This document shows, in pieces, positions 6,828-12,528 of a stretch of 12,528 nt of DNA (position 1 is its first letter; each line of letters begins with the position of its first letter). The stretch lies in NCBI GenBank assembly GCA_030642005.1, contig DAOWOP010000070.1, positions 1-12,528 of the forward strand, in the 5' to 3' direction. Under the pieces are notes generated by a model. The model made no database searches. It was not told the origin of the DNA and was given only the letters and a program-made list of their open reading frames with translations. The position numbers and the translations under genes are program-made. The stretch is from Planctomycetales bacterium (lineage in GTDB: Bacteria; Planctomycetota; Phycisphaerae; SM23-33).

Positions 6828-6862
6828 CGACTACTGGCTACCGACTACCGACTACTGGCTAC
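6828..6862. repeat. Heptamer tandem array (CGACTAC/TGGCTAC) before pyrD
   Basis: Five exact 7-base units (CGACTAC, TGGCTAC, CGACTAC, CGACTAC, TGGCTAC) end six bases before the pyrD ATG. They occupy the place where a ribosome binding site would be expected. No purine-rich Shine-Dalgarno sequence is present. Confidence 0.85.
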
Positions 6863-6868
6863 TAAACA

Positions 6869-7798
6869 ATGATTGATCTCAGTGTTGACATAGCGGGCGT
6901 GAAGTTGGCCAATCCGCTGATGACGGCCTCCGGTACGTGCGGGTACGCCGACGAGTACGCTGATTTCGTCGATTTGAGCGGCTTGGGCGCATTCGTTACC
7001 AAGAGCATCACGCCGAAGCCTCGCGCCGGCAACGATTATCCGCGGATCGTCGAGACCCGCGCGGGTTTGCTCAACGCCATCGGACTGGCCAACATCGGGC
7101 TGGAGGCATTCCTGGCCGAGAAAGTCCCGCTGCTGGAGCGGCTGGGCGTGCCGGTGTTCGTCAACGTAGCCGGGGCGAGCATTGCCGAGTACACAGCCGT
7201 TATCGAGCGGTTGGACGACGTTGACGTTGTGTCGGGCGTGGAGTTGAACATCTCCTGCCCGAACGTCGCCGAAGGCGGGATTCAGTTCGGCACCGACCCC
7301 GGACAGGTCGCCAAAATCACATCATCGGCCCGGCAGGCCTGCCGGAATAAAATCCTGATTGTCAAACTTTCCCCGAACGTTACCGACATTGCCGAGGTCG
7401 CCCGCGCCGCCGTAGATGCCGGCGCTGATGCGCTGTCGCTTGTGAACACTTTCAGCGCGATGGTCATCGACATTGAGACCCGCAGGCCTGTGCTGGCCAA
7501 CCGCACCGGCGGGCTGTCGGGGCCGGCCATTCGACCAATCGCCGTCTATATGGTTCATCGCGTCTGGAGCGAGGTGGCGCGGGATGCGTCCGTACCGATA
7601 ATCGGAATGGGCGGCTTGCAGTTCGCCCGCGACGCGATCGAGTTCCTCCTGGCCGGTGCTACAGGCCTGGCGGTCGGAACGGCGACGTTCGTCAACCCCG
7701 CCTGCCTGACCGAAATCCGCGACGGCATCGCCGAATACCTCGAAGCCCACGGCCACAGCAGCGTTAAGGAAATCATCGGCACGCTTCAGATGGATTGA
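6869..7798 (+). CDS. pyrD: Dihydroorotate dehydrogenase catalytic subunit, type 1B (PyrD)
   Basis: This FMN enzyme oxidises dihydroorotate to orotate, the fourth step of pyrimidine synthesis, working with PyrK. Its length of 309 residues is normal for the family. It shows PLMTASGTCGY (17-26), the FMN-binding lysine region VTKSITPKPR (43-52), AGLLNAIGLANIGLEAF (65-81), and ELNISCPNV (125-133) with Cys130 as catalytic base. It also has IVKLSPNVTDI (164-174), the NTFSAM loop (193-198), TGGLSGPAIRPIA (213-225) and the phosphate-binding IIGMGG (244-249). The cysteine base and the PyrK partner place it in class 1B (NAD-linked) rather than the membrane class 2. The start codon is the first ATG with the normal family N-terminus. 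It has no visible Shine-Dalgarno site, so translation may depend on pyrK or on a leader-independent route. Confidence 0.95.
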   Translation: MIDLSVDIAGVKLANPLMTASGTCGYADEYADFVDLSGLGAFVTKSITPKPRAGNDYPRIVETRAGLLNAIGLANIGLEAFLAEKVPLLERLGVPVFVNVAGASIAEYTAVIERLDDVDVVSGVELNISCPNVAEGGIQFGTDPGQVAKITSSARQACRNKILIVKLSPNVTDIAEVARAAVDAGADALSLVNTFSAMVIDIETRRPVLANRTGGLSGPAIRPIAVYMVHRVWSEVARDASVPIIGMGGLQFARDAIEFLLAGATGLAVGTATFVNPACLTEIRDGIAEYLEAHGHSSVKEIIGTLQMD

Positions 7799-8116
7799 CC
7801 GTTTATTAGCCGCGAACTGCGCGAACAGAAATTAGAAGAGAGCAGTCCACGATTTACACGAAAAACAGTTGTGCAAGGAAAGGTCGATGGAATAAGATTC
7901 AGCATGTACGACAATTGAATAAACTTTAGCATCTACTTTCGGCGTCCTGTTCGAAACCGCAAGATTTATTGCTTGGAGGCGCACGCAAGGTCGGTGCCCC
8001 TTTCCCTGAATCGGGATTGGGGCGCCGTTTGCGTGTGTTCTGGGCGGGCTCTTGCGGGCCTCGAGCAGGCACAGCGGCGGCGCCCCTTTTTCTTTGGGGC
8101 CTGCGCGGAGGCCTAC
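7799..8116 (+). other. Intergenic region of 318 bases after pyrD
   Basis: The first part (7799-7970) is AT-richer. It holds only weak direct repeats (GCGAAC twice near 7811-7827, and TTCAGCATGTAC/TTTAGCATCTAC near 7899-7936), with no convincing gene or terminator. The second part is GC-rich and strongly folded, and is described separately. Open frames here on both strands have no coherent coding pattern. Confidence 0.6.
7979..8106 (+). ncRNA. Candidate structured RNA leader upstream of the 63-residue gene
   Basis: Arms 7979-8000 and 8019-8038 form a long hairpin. Its outer stem pairs GCGCACGCAA with TTGCGTGTGT-type sequence, and its inner stem is CGGTGCCCC/GGGGCGCCG (9 pairs, one G-U). A short CCC/GGG top with a TGAATC loop closes it. 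A second hairpin is built on GCCCC (8082-8086) and GGGGC (8096-8100) and extends outward with bulges to about 8074-8106. It ends directly before the Shine-Dalgarno GGAGG at 8107. This layout fits a cis-acting leader that controls the gene at 8117, or a small RNA gene. It does not match the SRP RNA, 6S, tmRNA or riboswitch cores that I could compare by memory. Confidence 0.4.
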
Positions 8117-8308
8117 ATGACCGACATCGGGAAAGCAGCATACGACCTGACCGTACTGCATCAGATACTGGCGCTGTACGACGGACAACTCGACGATTTC
8201 CATCCCAAGCCGCTCCCGACACCTATCAAGCAATTCCTCAGCAAAGCCGACCTGTACGAGTTGCAGGGCCTGCTGGTGGCAACCCTGGCAGCCATGCGCA
8301 AATCATAG
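8117..8308 (+). CDS. Hypothetical small protein, 63 residues
   Basis: Function is not recognised. The protein has no cysteine, no membrane segment and no signal peptide. It is predicted mostly helical, with helices around 6-25 and 44-60 flanking a proline-rich linker (HPKPLPTP, 29-36), and is probably cytoplasmic. The start is well supported: GGAGG at 8107-8111 lies 5 bases before the ATG. The frame stays open upstream to 7973, but that part reads through the folded leader and is unlikely to be translated. It stands between pyrD and an exported protein gene, all on the plus strand. The structured leader suggests it is regulated on its own. Confidence 0.65.
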   Translation: MTDIGKAAYDLTVLHQILALYDGQLDDFHPKPLPTPIKQFLSKADLYELQGLLVATLAAMRKS

Positions 8309-8348
8309 GAAAGTGAAAAAAAATGCAGCACTCCGGTCTGGCCGACGA

Positions 8349-8354
8349 TATAAT
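8349..8354 (+). promoter_or_regulatory. Perfect -10 box (TATAAT) upstream of the STN-like repeat gene
   Basis: TATAAT matches the sigma-70 -10 consensus exactly, but no good -35 box is found 16-18 bases upstream. Transcription from here would give a leader of about 115 bases containing the hairpin at 8417-8444. Confidence 0.35.
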
Positions 8355-8416
8355 ATGTGCGGCATCGGACATGCCAGGCGAGAAATTATACATACCCTCC
8401 GACGATGCTATTGGGA

Positions 8417-8444
8417 CCTGCCTGCCTAGCGGCAGGTAGGCAGG
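8417..8444 (+). repeat. CCTGCCTGCC-type hairpin in the leader of the STN-like gene
   Basis: CCTGCCTGCCT pairs with AGGTAGGCAGG to make an 11-pair stem with one G-U pair and a 6-base loop. It ends 32 bases before the ATG at 8477, and no T run follows. It resembles a REP-type palindrome. Only this copy is in the window. Confidence 0.6.
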
Positions 8445-8476
8445 AAAATTATCTTTCCAGCCCAGGGAGACTTGCC

Positions 8477-9589
8477 ATGCAAACCACCAGACCCATCCTG
8501 ACATTGGTAGTCGTAGCGCTGTTGGCTGTGTTTTCACCGGCCGATACGCCGATAACCGCACCGGTCAAGCCTAAAGGCAAGCCGGTCAAACCGGCAACGC
8601 CCGCGAAAATGCTCCTGAAGGAGATTCCCACCGTTTCGCTGGCCAAGGTTCCGCTGATGCGTGTGCTGGAGCGATACGGCAAGTTGTCGGGCCTGAGCAT
8701 CCATGCCGACTGGAGCGAACTGAAGACCGTCGGCATCACCAAGGCCACGCCGGTAACGCTCAAGGCCCGCAAGATAAGGTTCGACAAACTGCTTGACCTG
8801 ACGCTCAACTCCATTGCGCCCAAAGGCCATCCGCTGTCGTGGTATCTGTCCGGCAGGGAGGTGAAGGTCAGTACGCAGATGCGGATATTGCTTCGCAATC
8901 GCATTGCCCTGCTGCCGCTGAAGCAGGTCGGACCTTCCCGTCGTCCCGCCCGCTCCCGGCGGAGCGATATCCAGCGCGAGATCAACTTTTCGCAATTGGC
9001 GCTGAAGGACGCTATCGCGTTTCTGCGCGACCTTTCCGGCGTGAACTTCCACGTTAACTGGCGGGCGCTTGAGGCCACAGGCATCACCAGGCAAACGCCT
9101 GTTACCGTCAAGGCGAAAAACATCTCCGTCGCCCGCGCGCTGGACCTGGTAACAGATCAACTCAGCGCGGGACGCGACCGCTATTCCAGCATCTATTGGC
9201 TTATCCGGGGCGGCGTGGTGGAAATATCCACCGGAGAGGCGCTGGACCGCACCACCAGCGTGAGGGTCTATGAAATCGCCGACTTGCTGATGATCATCCC
9301 CAATTTCAAGGGACCAAAGATAAGCCTCCGCACCGCAGGCAATAACGGAAACAATAACAACACGTGGTCAGACGACGATGACGACGACGATGACGACGAT
9401 GACGAGGATGATCCCAAAGAGCAGCGAGAGAGAATCAAAAATACCCTTATCGAGATAATCATGTTCTCCATCGGCCAGGATATGTGGCAGCCGACGGGAA
9501 AAGGCTCCATCAAGATCCTCCGCAACAAGATGATTATCTCCCAGACCCCGCTCGGCTTCAAACTGCTGGAACGGTCGATGAAGAGATGA
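8477..9589 (+). CDS. Exported protein with two STN/secretin-like repeats and a poly-Asp tract
   Basis: This 370-residue protein has a hydrophobic signal segment (about 6-20), then a Lys/Pro-rich linker. Two homologous units follow at about 52-133 and 171-251. Each contains a 'W..L...GIT..TPVT.KA..I......LDL' core and ends in a 'EVKVST' or 'VVEIST' strand. This resembles the small STN/secretin N-terminal domains of TonB-dependent and secretin proteins. Next is SVRVYEIADLLMIIP (261-275), a strand commonly seen before secretin-like modules, then an Asn-rich loop and an acidic run of 14 residues at 299-312 (all Asp but one Glu). The C-terminal unit (313-370) has the 'W...GKGSIKILRNKMIISQT' pattern. 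No secretin pore domain is present, so it is not a complete secretin. AGGGAG 7 bases before the ATG at 8477 fixes the start; the frame's upstream part has no coding signal. Its partner is unknown. A periplasmic or envelope role is inferred. Confidence 0.75.
   Translation: MQTTRPILTLVVVALLAVFSPADTPITAPVKPKGKPVKPATPAKMLLKEIPTVSLAKVPLMRVLERYGKLSGLSIHADWSELKTVGITKATPVTLKARKIRFDKLLDLTLNSIAPKGHPLSWYLSGREVKVSTQMRILLRNRIALLPLKQVGPSRRPARSRRSDIQREINFSQLALKDAIAFLRDLSGVNFHVNWRALEATGITRQTPVTVKAKNISVARALDLVTDQLSAGRDRYSSIYWLIRGGVVEISTGEALDRTTSVRVYEIADLLMIIPNFKGPKISLRTAGNNGNNNNTWSDDDDDDDDDDDEDDPKEQRERIKNTLIEIIMFSIGQDMWQPTGKGSIKILRNKMIISQTPLGFKLLERSMKR
9371..9412 (+). repeat. GAY trinucleotide run encoding poly-aspartate
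   Basis: Eleven Asp codons (GAC and GAT mixed), one GAG and two GAT stand in a row inside the STN-like gene. The tract could change length by slippage without breaking the frame. Confidence 0.85.
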
Positions 9590-9599
9590 AAAGAAGGGC

Positions 9600-9620
9600 G
9601 TAGGTCATAGGTCGTAGGGG
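9600..9620. repeat. Short heptamer array (GTAGGTC type)
   Basis: Three 7-base units (GTAGGTC, ATAGGTC, GTAGGGG) start 11 bases after the stop codon of the STN-like gene. This is the smallest of the five heptamer arrays in the window. Confidence 0.6.
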
Positions 9621-9691
9621 AAAACTGAAAATTAATCATTAGCCTGTCCCGACGTCAAGGCGACGGTGCTCAAGCCGGGAGAAGGTCTGAC

Positions 9692-10468
9692 ATGCCACAA
9701 GAAAACGCGATAAACGAGTTGTTTGACATATCCGGCAGGGTCGCGCTGGTTACCGGCGGGCGGCGTGGGCTGGGGCTTGCGATGGCCGAGGGGCTTGCCC
9801 GCGCCGGAGCGAGGCTCGCCGTGGCCGCAGCCAGTCGGGATTGCCGGGACCTCCGACAGAAAATCCAGGCCGCAGGAGGCGAACTGGAGTACTTCCAGGT
9901 CAACCTGGCCGATCGAAGCCAGCGCAGCGGCCTGATCGAAAAGGTCGTCGAGCGTTTCGGCCGGCTTGACATCCTGGTCAATTCCGCCGGTATTCAGCAT
10001 CGCCAGCCGGCTGTGGAGTTCGACCTGGGCAAGTGGGACGAAATCATCTCCCTGATGCTGACGGCGGTGCTGGAACTATCCCAGCAGGCGGCCCGCGTGA
10101 TGATGCGCCAGGGCGGAGGCAGGATCATCAACATCGCCTCTCTCGCCAGTTTCCAGGGCGGCTGGACCATTCCCGCCTACGCAGCCGCCAAGCACGGCGT
10201 CGCCGGACTGACCAAAGCCCTGGCCAATGAATGGGCCGAAAAGAACATCAACGTCAACGCCATCGCCCCGGGTTATTTTGAAACGGACATGTGCGCCGCC
10301 ATCATCAATGATCCGGTCCGTGAGCCGAAGATTCGTCAGCGCATCCCCGCCGGGCGATGGGGCAAAGGCGAGGACCTCGTCGGGCCGCTGCTGTTCCTCG
10401 CCGGCGACGCCGCCCGATACATCCACGGGCACGTGTTGGTCGTCGATGGCGGATGGATGGGAACATAA
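9692..10468 (+). CDS. kduD: KduD-like short-chain dehydrogenase/reductase
   Basis: This 258-residue Rossmann-fold oxidoreductase uses NAD(P). KduD, the closest type by eye, interconverts 2-keto-3-deoxygluconate-type sugar intermediates in the breakdown of uronic acids such as pectin or alginate products. The cofactor motif TGGRRGLG is at 21-28, the catalytic Ser is S150 (NIASLASFQGG), and Y163-x3-K167 follows. KduD-style stretches are NEWAEKNINVNAIAPGYFETDM (179-200), RIPAGRWG (217-224) and VDGGW (251-255). Two departures are visible: the usual NNAG reads NSAG (97-100), and the fourth tetrad residue Asn appears to be Met122 (ISLMLTAV). Substrate is therefore uncertain. GGAGAAGG 6 bases before the ATG supports the start. 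No uronate-pathway partner is visible nearby, so the role is an inference from the family. Confidence 0.8.
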   Translation: MPQENAINELFDISGRVALVTGGRRGLGLAMAEGLARAGARLAVAAASRDCRDLRQKIQAAGGELEYFQVNLADRSQRSGLIEKVVERFGRLDILVNSAGIQHRQPAVEFDLGKWDEIISLMLTAVLELSQQAARVMMRQGGGRIINIASLASFQGGWTIPAYAAAKHGVAGLTKALANEWAEKNINVNAIAPGYFETDMCAAIINDPVREPKIRQRIPAGRWGKGEDLVGPLLFLAGDAARYIHGHVLVVDGGWMGT

Positions 10469-10485
10469 GTGAATCAGCGGACCAG

Positions 10486-10523
10486 TACTACTCCGCGAAG
10501 TAGTTTCGCTACGTAGCATGAGT
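10486..10523 (+). repeat. Dispersed palindrome-rich repeat, copy 2
   Basis: This 38-base copy of the element at 2829-2868 is in the opposite orientation and lies 17 bases after the kduD-like stop codon, between convergent genes. It contains ACTACT-CCGCGA-AGTAGT (a 6-pair hairpin) and the palindrome GCTACGTAGC. The rest of the gap (10524-10583) holds a short direct repeat (CTTGCTTAC twice) and no clear terminator. Confidence 0.75.
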
Positions 10524-10583
10524 TGGCCCGCCCTGCAACCTGGCGGTTAATCCGCTTGCTTACGAAGGAGAGCCAACCCTTGC

Positions 10584-11990
10584 TTACCTTTTCCTGCGGA
10601 GCATGGGCAGGCAGGCGCCAAAGGCCAGCAGAGAAAGCGTGACGGGTTCCGGAATCCCCGGAGCCCCGCCGCCGGGACCGGTGTAATTGCCTTTTACGTA
10701 TGTCAAGTCCCAGAAATCGATGGCCCCGTCCGCATTCATATCCGCCATTACGTTATAGAGATCGTCGCCTTCGGCGGTTCCGTAAGCCTGCTTGACCGCC
10801 GATAAGTCGAAGATGTCCACGTCACCGTCCAGGTCCACGTCGCCCGCCGTCCACTCCTCCAGGCGCATCAGCGGATCGCCGACTACGGTATTAACGAAGG
10901 AAAGTTGCATGGTGGCGTTCCAGGCGGCTTCGGACCAGGTGTAGCCGTTCAGGAGCATCTCGAAAAGCCGGTCTTCGTCAGCAGCATACTCGGCGTGGTG
11001 GGGTTCTTCGACAAAGCCGAGACCAACCGTCCCGCCTCGATGGATCCACTCGGCCACCAGGCCTTGTCCATAGCGATTTGCACCTTCGAAAAAACTACAG
11101 GCATTATAACTTTCGTAGGTGTGAAAGACCGCTCCGGGCGGAATCTGAAACTGAAGGCCGTTTTCGGTGTCCAGGATATATCCGACGGGAGCGCCGCCGT
11201 GGCGACCGTGACTGACGTATCCGAGAACCGGTCCCGGCGCGTCGTTCACGAAGGTGTCGCTTTCATCGTACACGTGCGCCAGACCCAGATCGACAAGCCT
11301 GTCCCTCAGTTCCGGGATCCGATCCGAATTTGTACCCGGGTCGTCGTCGAGGACGAAGTGGTATCCCGGGCGATGGATCACCGCTCGCTGCGCCCTCTGC
11401 GTGGCGGCGTTGACGTCCGCCACCGTAAAGCCGTCAAGCCTGCTCGTCAGGCGGGTTCCATATGCGGCGAAGCTGAACGGCTCATCCTCGTAATGGTAAG
11501 GGTTTCGCGACAACTCGTTTCCCCCGAACATATCCGGCATGAGCCAATCCTGATGCCCCATCTTCACGCGGGTGCTGATGGAGTCCACCCGCGCCAGTTC
11601 GCTTTCCAGGCTGGAATATCGGTTCCAATTGTAGGGATCGCCCGACGTCCAGGGGTTGTCGATACGCAGCGGCAGACCCTTCGTCGTTACGATGCAGTCT
11701 ATCTGGCCGGTCAGCGCCGAAAGCACCTGGGGACGAATCTCGTCAAGATAAACATTGAATGAGACCTGCTCGCTAGCTGGGTCTGTGGGGACGGGAACAT
11801 TATCAAGGGCGAGCAAATGTACGCCGGGGTGGGCCTGCTGGTAATATGCAGCAATATCCGTCCCATCCTGGCTGGCGGAATTGTAGATGACCAGGACATT
11901 TTCGGCTTCCAGGCCATATGAATTCGCCCCCGTAAAACCGATCAGCAGTATCGCTGCAATCAAAGCCCATCCGCGCTGCCTTGTTACCAT
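10584..11990 (-). CDS. TIGR03790-type exported protein with dockerin-like domain and PEP-CTERM anchor
   Basis: This 468-residue secreted protein has a signal peptide at about 1-25 (basic start, hydrophobic 8-21). The main domain (29-380) has the look of the TIGR03790 family, with NVLVIYNSAS, DIAAYYQQAHPGVH and a central IDCIVTTKGLPLRI. A 'GYVSHGRHGG' motif (258-266, His261) and 'YESYNACSFFEG' (Cys298) recall the His and Cys positions of caspase/gingipain-fold peptidases; activity is not established. Two calcium-binding loops of dockerin type follow (DVDLDGDVDIFD, 384-395, and DMNADGAIDFWD, 417-428). The end is PEP-CTERM: IPEP at 447, a hydrophobic stretch, then RRKR, a signal for exosortase-type processing. 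AGGGAG 9 bases before ATG 11990 supports the start. It converges with the kduD-like gene. Confidence 0.88.
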   Translation of the reverse strand: MVTRQRGWALIAAILLIGFTGANSYGLEAENVLVIYNSASQDGTDIAAYYQQAHPGVHLLALDNVPVPTDPASEQVSFNVYLDEIRPQVLSALTGQIDCIVTTKGLPLRIDNPWTSGDPYNWNRYSSLESELARVDSISTRVKMGHQDWLMPDMFGGNELSRNPYHYEDEPFSFAAYGTRLTSRLDGFTVADVNAATQRAQRAVIHRPGYHFVLDDDPGTNSDRIPELRDRLVDLGLAHVYDESDTFVNDAPGPVLGYVSHGRHGGAPVGYILDTENGLQFQIPPGAVFHTYESYNACSFFEGANRYGQGLVAEWIHRGGTVGLGFVEEPHHAEYAADEDRLFEMLLNGYTWSEAAWNATMQLSFVNTVVGDPLMRLEEWTAGDVDLDGDVDIFDLSAVKQAYGTAEGDDLYNVMADMNADGAIDFWDLTYVKGNYTGPGGGAPGIPEPVTLSLLAFGACLPMLRRKR

Positions 11991-12068
11991 AACAAAACAC
12001 TCCCTGACGAAGGGGCAATTTGTCGCTGGTCGCTAACCGACACCACCTTAAAGGAACAGCGATTTGCA

Positions 12069-12085
12069 CTTGCAGACATTGCAAG
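12069..12085 (-). other. Stem-loop in the leader of the TIGR03790 gene
   Basis: CTTGCA and TGCAAG form a perfect 6-pair stem with a 5-base loop. It lies about 80 bases upstream of the start codon, downstream of the predicted promoter, and so would be in the mRNA leader. Confidence 0.45.
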
Positions 12086-12157
12086 CAGCACTCGCTCATC
12101 TCATTCCTCTTTTCAATGATAGTCGAACGTACGGTACGCCTTTTTTAAACCCCTTCG

Positions 12158-12188
12158 ATTATAACGCTAAACACGCGCACCAAATCAA
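12158..12188 (-). promoter_or_regulatory. Predicted promoter for the TIGR03790 gene
   Basis: On the minus strand TATAAT (12158-12163) is a perfect -10 box. TTGATT (12183-12188) is a fair -35 box but at a long 19-base spacing. The predicted leader is about 160 bases. It holds the near-palindrome CGTACGGTACG (12128-12138) and the stem-loop at 12069-12085. Confidence 0.45.
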
Positions 12189-12222
12189 TGGCTCATATTC
12201 TGCCGGTAAGATTGTGTGCAGG

Positions 12223-12528
12223 TCAAGTAACTCTTTTGCGCCTCATGCGGAACAACGACGCTACCGCGCCTCCGGCCAACAGCGCCAACGTTCCCGGCTC
12301 GGGTACCGGACTGGGTACATTCTGCGTACCGGCGGGCATCCAGCCGGTTACAGTACCATTATCGAACTCCGGGGCGAAAGGACCTGTAAAATACAAGATA
12401 GCGCTGTGCTCGCCGATCTGCACGGTTGGGCTGAAGTGCCACACGGCTGCCTGATTATCACCCGCGAAGAAAGGGTTATCCGGAGACACCAGGTTAGCGC
12501 CGCCATCGTCATAGGCACCGATGACACC
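12223..12528 (-). CDS. C-terminal end of a PEP-CTERM sorted exported protein (partial)
   Basis: Only the last 101 residues are in the window, and the frame stays open past 12528, so the start is missing. The visible part is a beta-rich stretch without a recognised domain (for example AAVWHFSPTVQIGEHSAILY). It is followed by a linker and a classic PEP-CTERM tail: PVPEPGTLALLAGGAVASLF, then the basic RMRRKRV end and TGA at 12223-12225. Such proteins are exported and anchored or processed by an exosortase/archaeosortase-type enzyme. It lies on the same strand as the other PEP-CTERM gene, with about 230 bases between them that contain the predicted promoter of the latter. Confidence 0.85.
   Translation of the reverse strand, partial: GVIGAYDDGGANLVSPDNPFFAGDNQAAVWHFSPTVQIGEHSAILYFTGPFAPEFDNGTVTGWMPAGTQNVPSPVPEPGTLALLAGGAVASLFRMRRKRVT

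Noticed and set aside
7832..8233. A 133-codon open frame on the minus strand
   Set aside because: It runs across the folded leader and antisense to the well-supported 63-residue gene. Composition is Cys/Pro/Arg-rich without domain sense and no ribosome binding site is seen.
7969..8316. A 115-codon plus-strand frame overlapping the 63-residue gene in another frame
   Set aside because: Gly/Ala/Arg/Pro-rich translation of GC-rich hairpin DNA, with no start signal. The frame from 8117 has the Shine-Dalgarno site.
8357..8476. 40-codon N-terminal extension of the STN-like protein
   Set aside because: It would place the signal peptide inside the protein and translate the hairpin. The ATG at 8477 has a good Shine-Dalgarno site.
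8449..9123. A 224-codon minus-strand frame
   Set aside because: It is antisense to the repeat-containing exported protein, which shows a signal peptide and internal duplication.

Overview
The window looks like chromosomal DNA from a planctomycete, most likely of the Phycisphaerae group. The evidence is two secreted proteins ending in PEP-CTERM sorting signals (10584-11990 and the partial gene at 12223-12528), one of them a TIGR03790-type protein that also carries a dockerin-like calcium-binding repeat pair, and secreted STN-like repeat proteins. Intergenic gaps are full of short tandem repeats. This assignment is an inference from gene style. No rRNA, tRNA, CRISPR array, insertion sequence or phage gene was seen.

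Left part (1-5819). The 3' end of an unknown plus-strand gene (stop at 158-160, apparently frameshifted at a run of G) converges on a minus-strand cluster transcribed from about 5830 down to 174. Its order is: an intact PilT/PilU-type ATPase (4656-5819); a membrane-anchored GspE/PilB-like protein whose Walker A, Walker B and His boxes are all damaged while its zinc-binding cysteines remain (2927-4567); a CvpA-like four-helix membrane protein with a very long unknown C-terminal region (1026-2810); and a small exported protein of PsbP/DcrB-like appearance (174-917). This is a plausible envelope or type IV pilus related operon. An active motor beside a probably inactive, membrane-tethered relative is the most unusual part of the window.

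Middle part (5820-7798). A divergent promoter region serves the pil cluster and the pyrK-pyrD pair (dihydroorotate dehydrogenase type 1B, de novo pyrimidine synthesis). The pyrK promoter sits so close to the start codon that a leaderless mRNA is predicted.

Right part (7799-12528). A GC-rich, strongly structured leader precedes a 63-residue hypothetical gene (8117-8308). Next come an exported protein with two STN/secretin-like repeats and a poly-aspartate tract (8477-9589) and a KduD-like short-chain dehydrogenase (9692-10468). On the minus strand are the TIGR03790/dockerin/PEP-CTERM protein (10584-11990) and the end of another PEP-CTERM protein that runs off the window.

Across the window, five gaps carry tandem arrays with an exact 7-base period, each built from a different heptamer. 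Two of them, inside the pil cluster, are arranged as inverted pairs, and several lie where a ribosome binding site would be expected. A separate palindrome-rich repeat of about 40 bases occurs twice, in opposite orientations, at 2829-2868 and 10486-10523.
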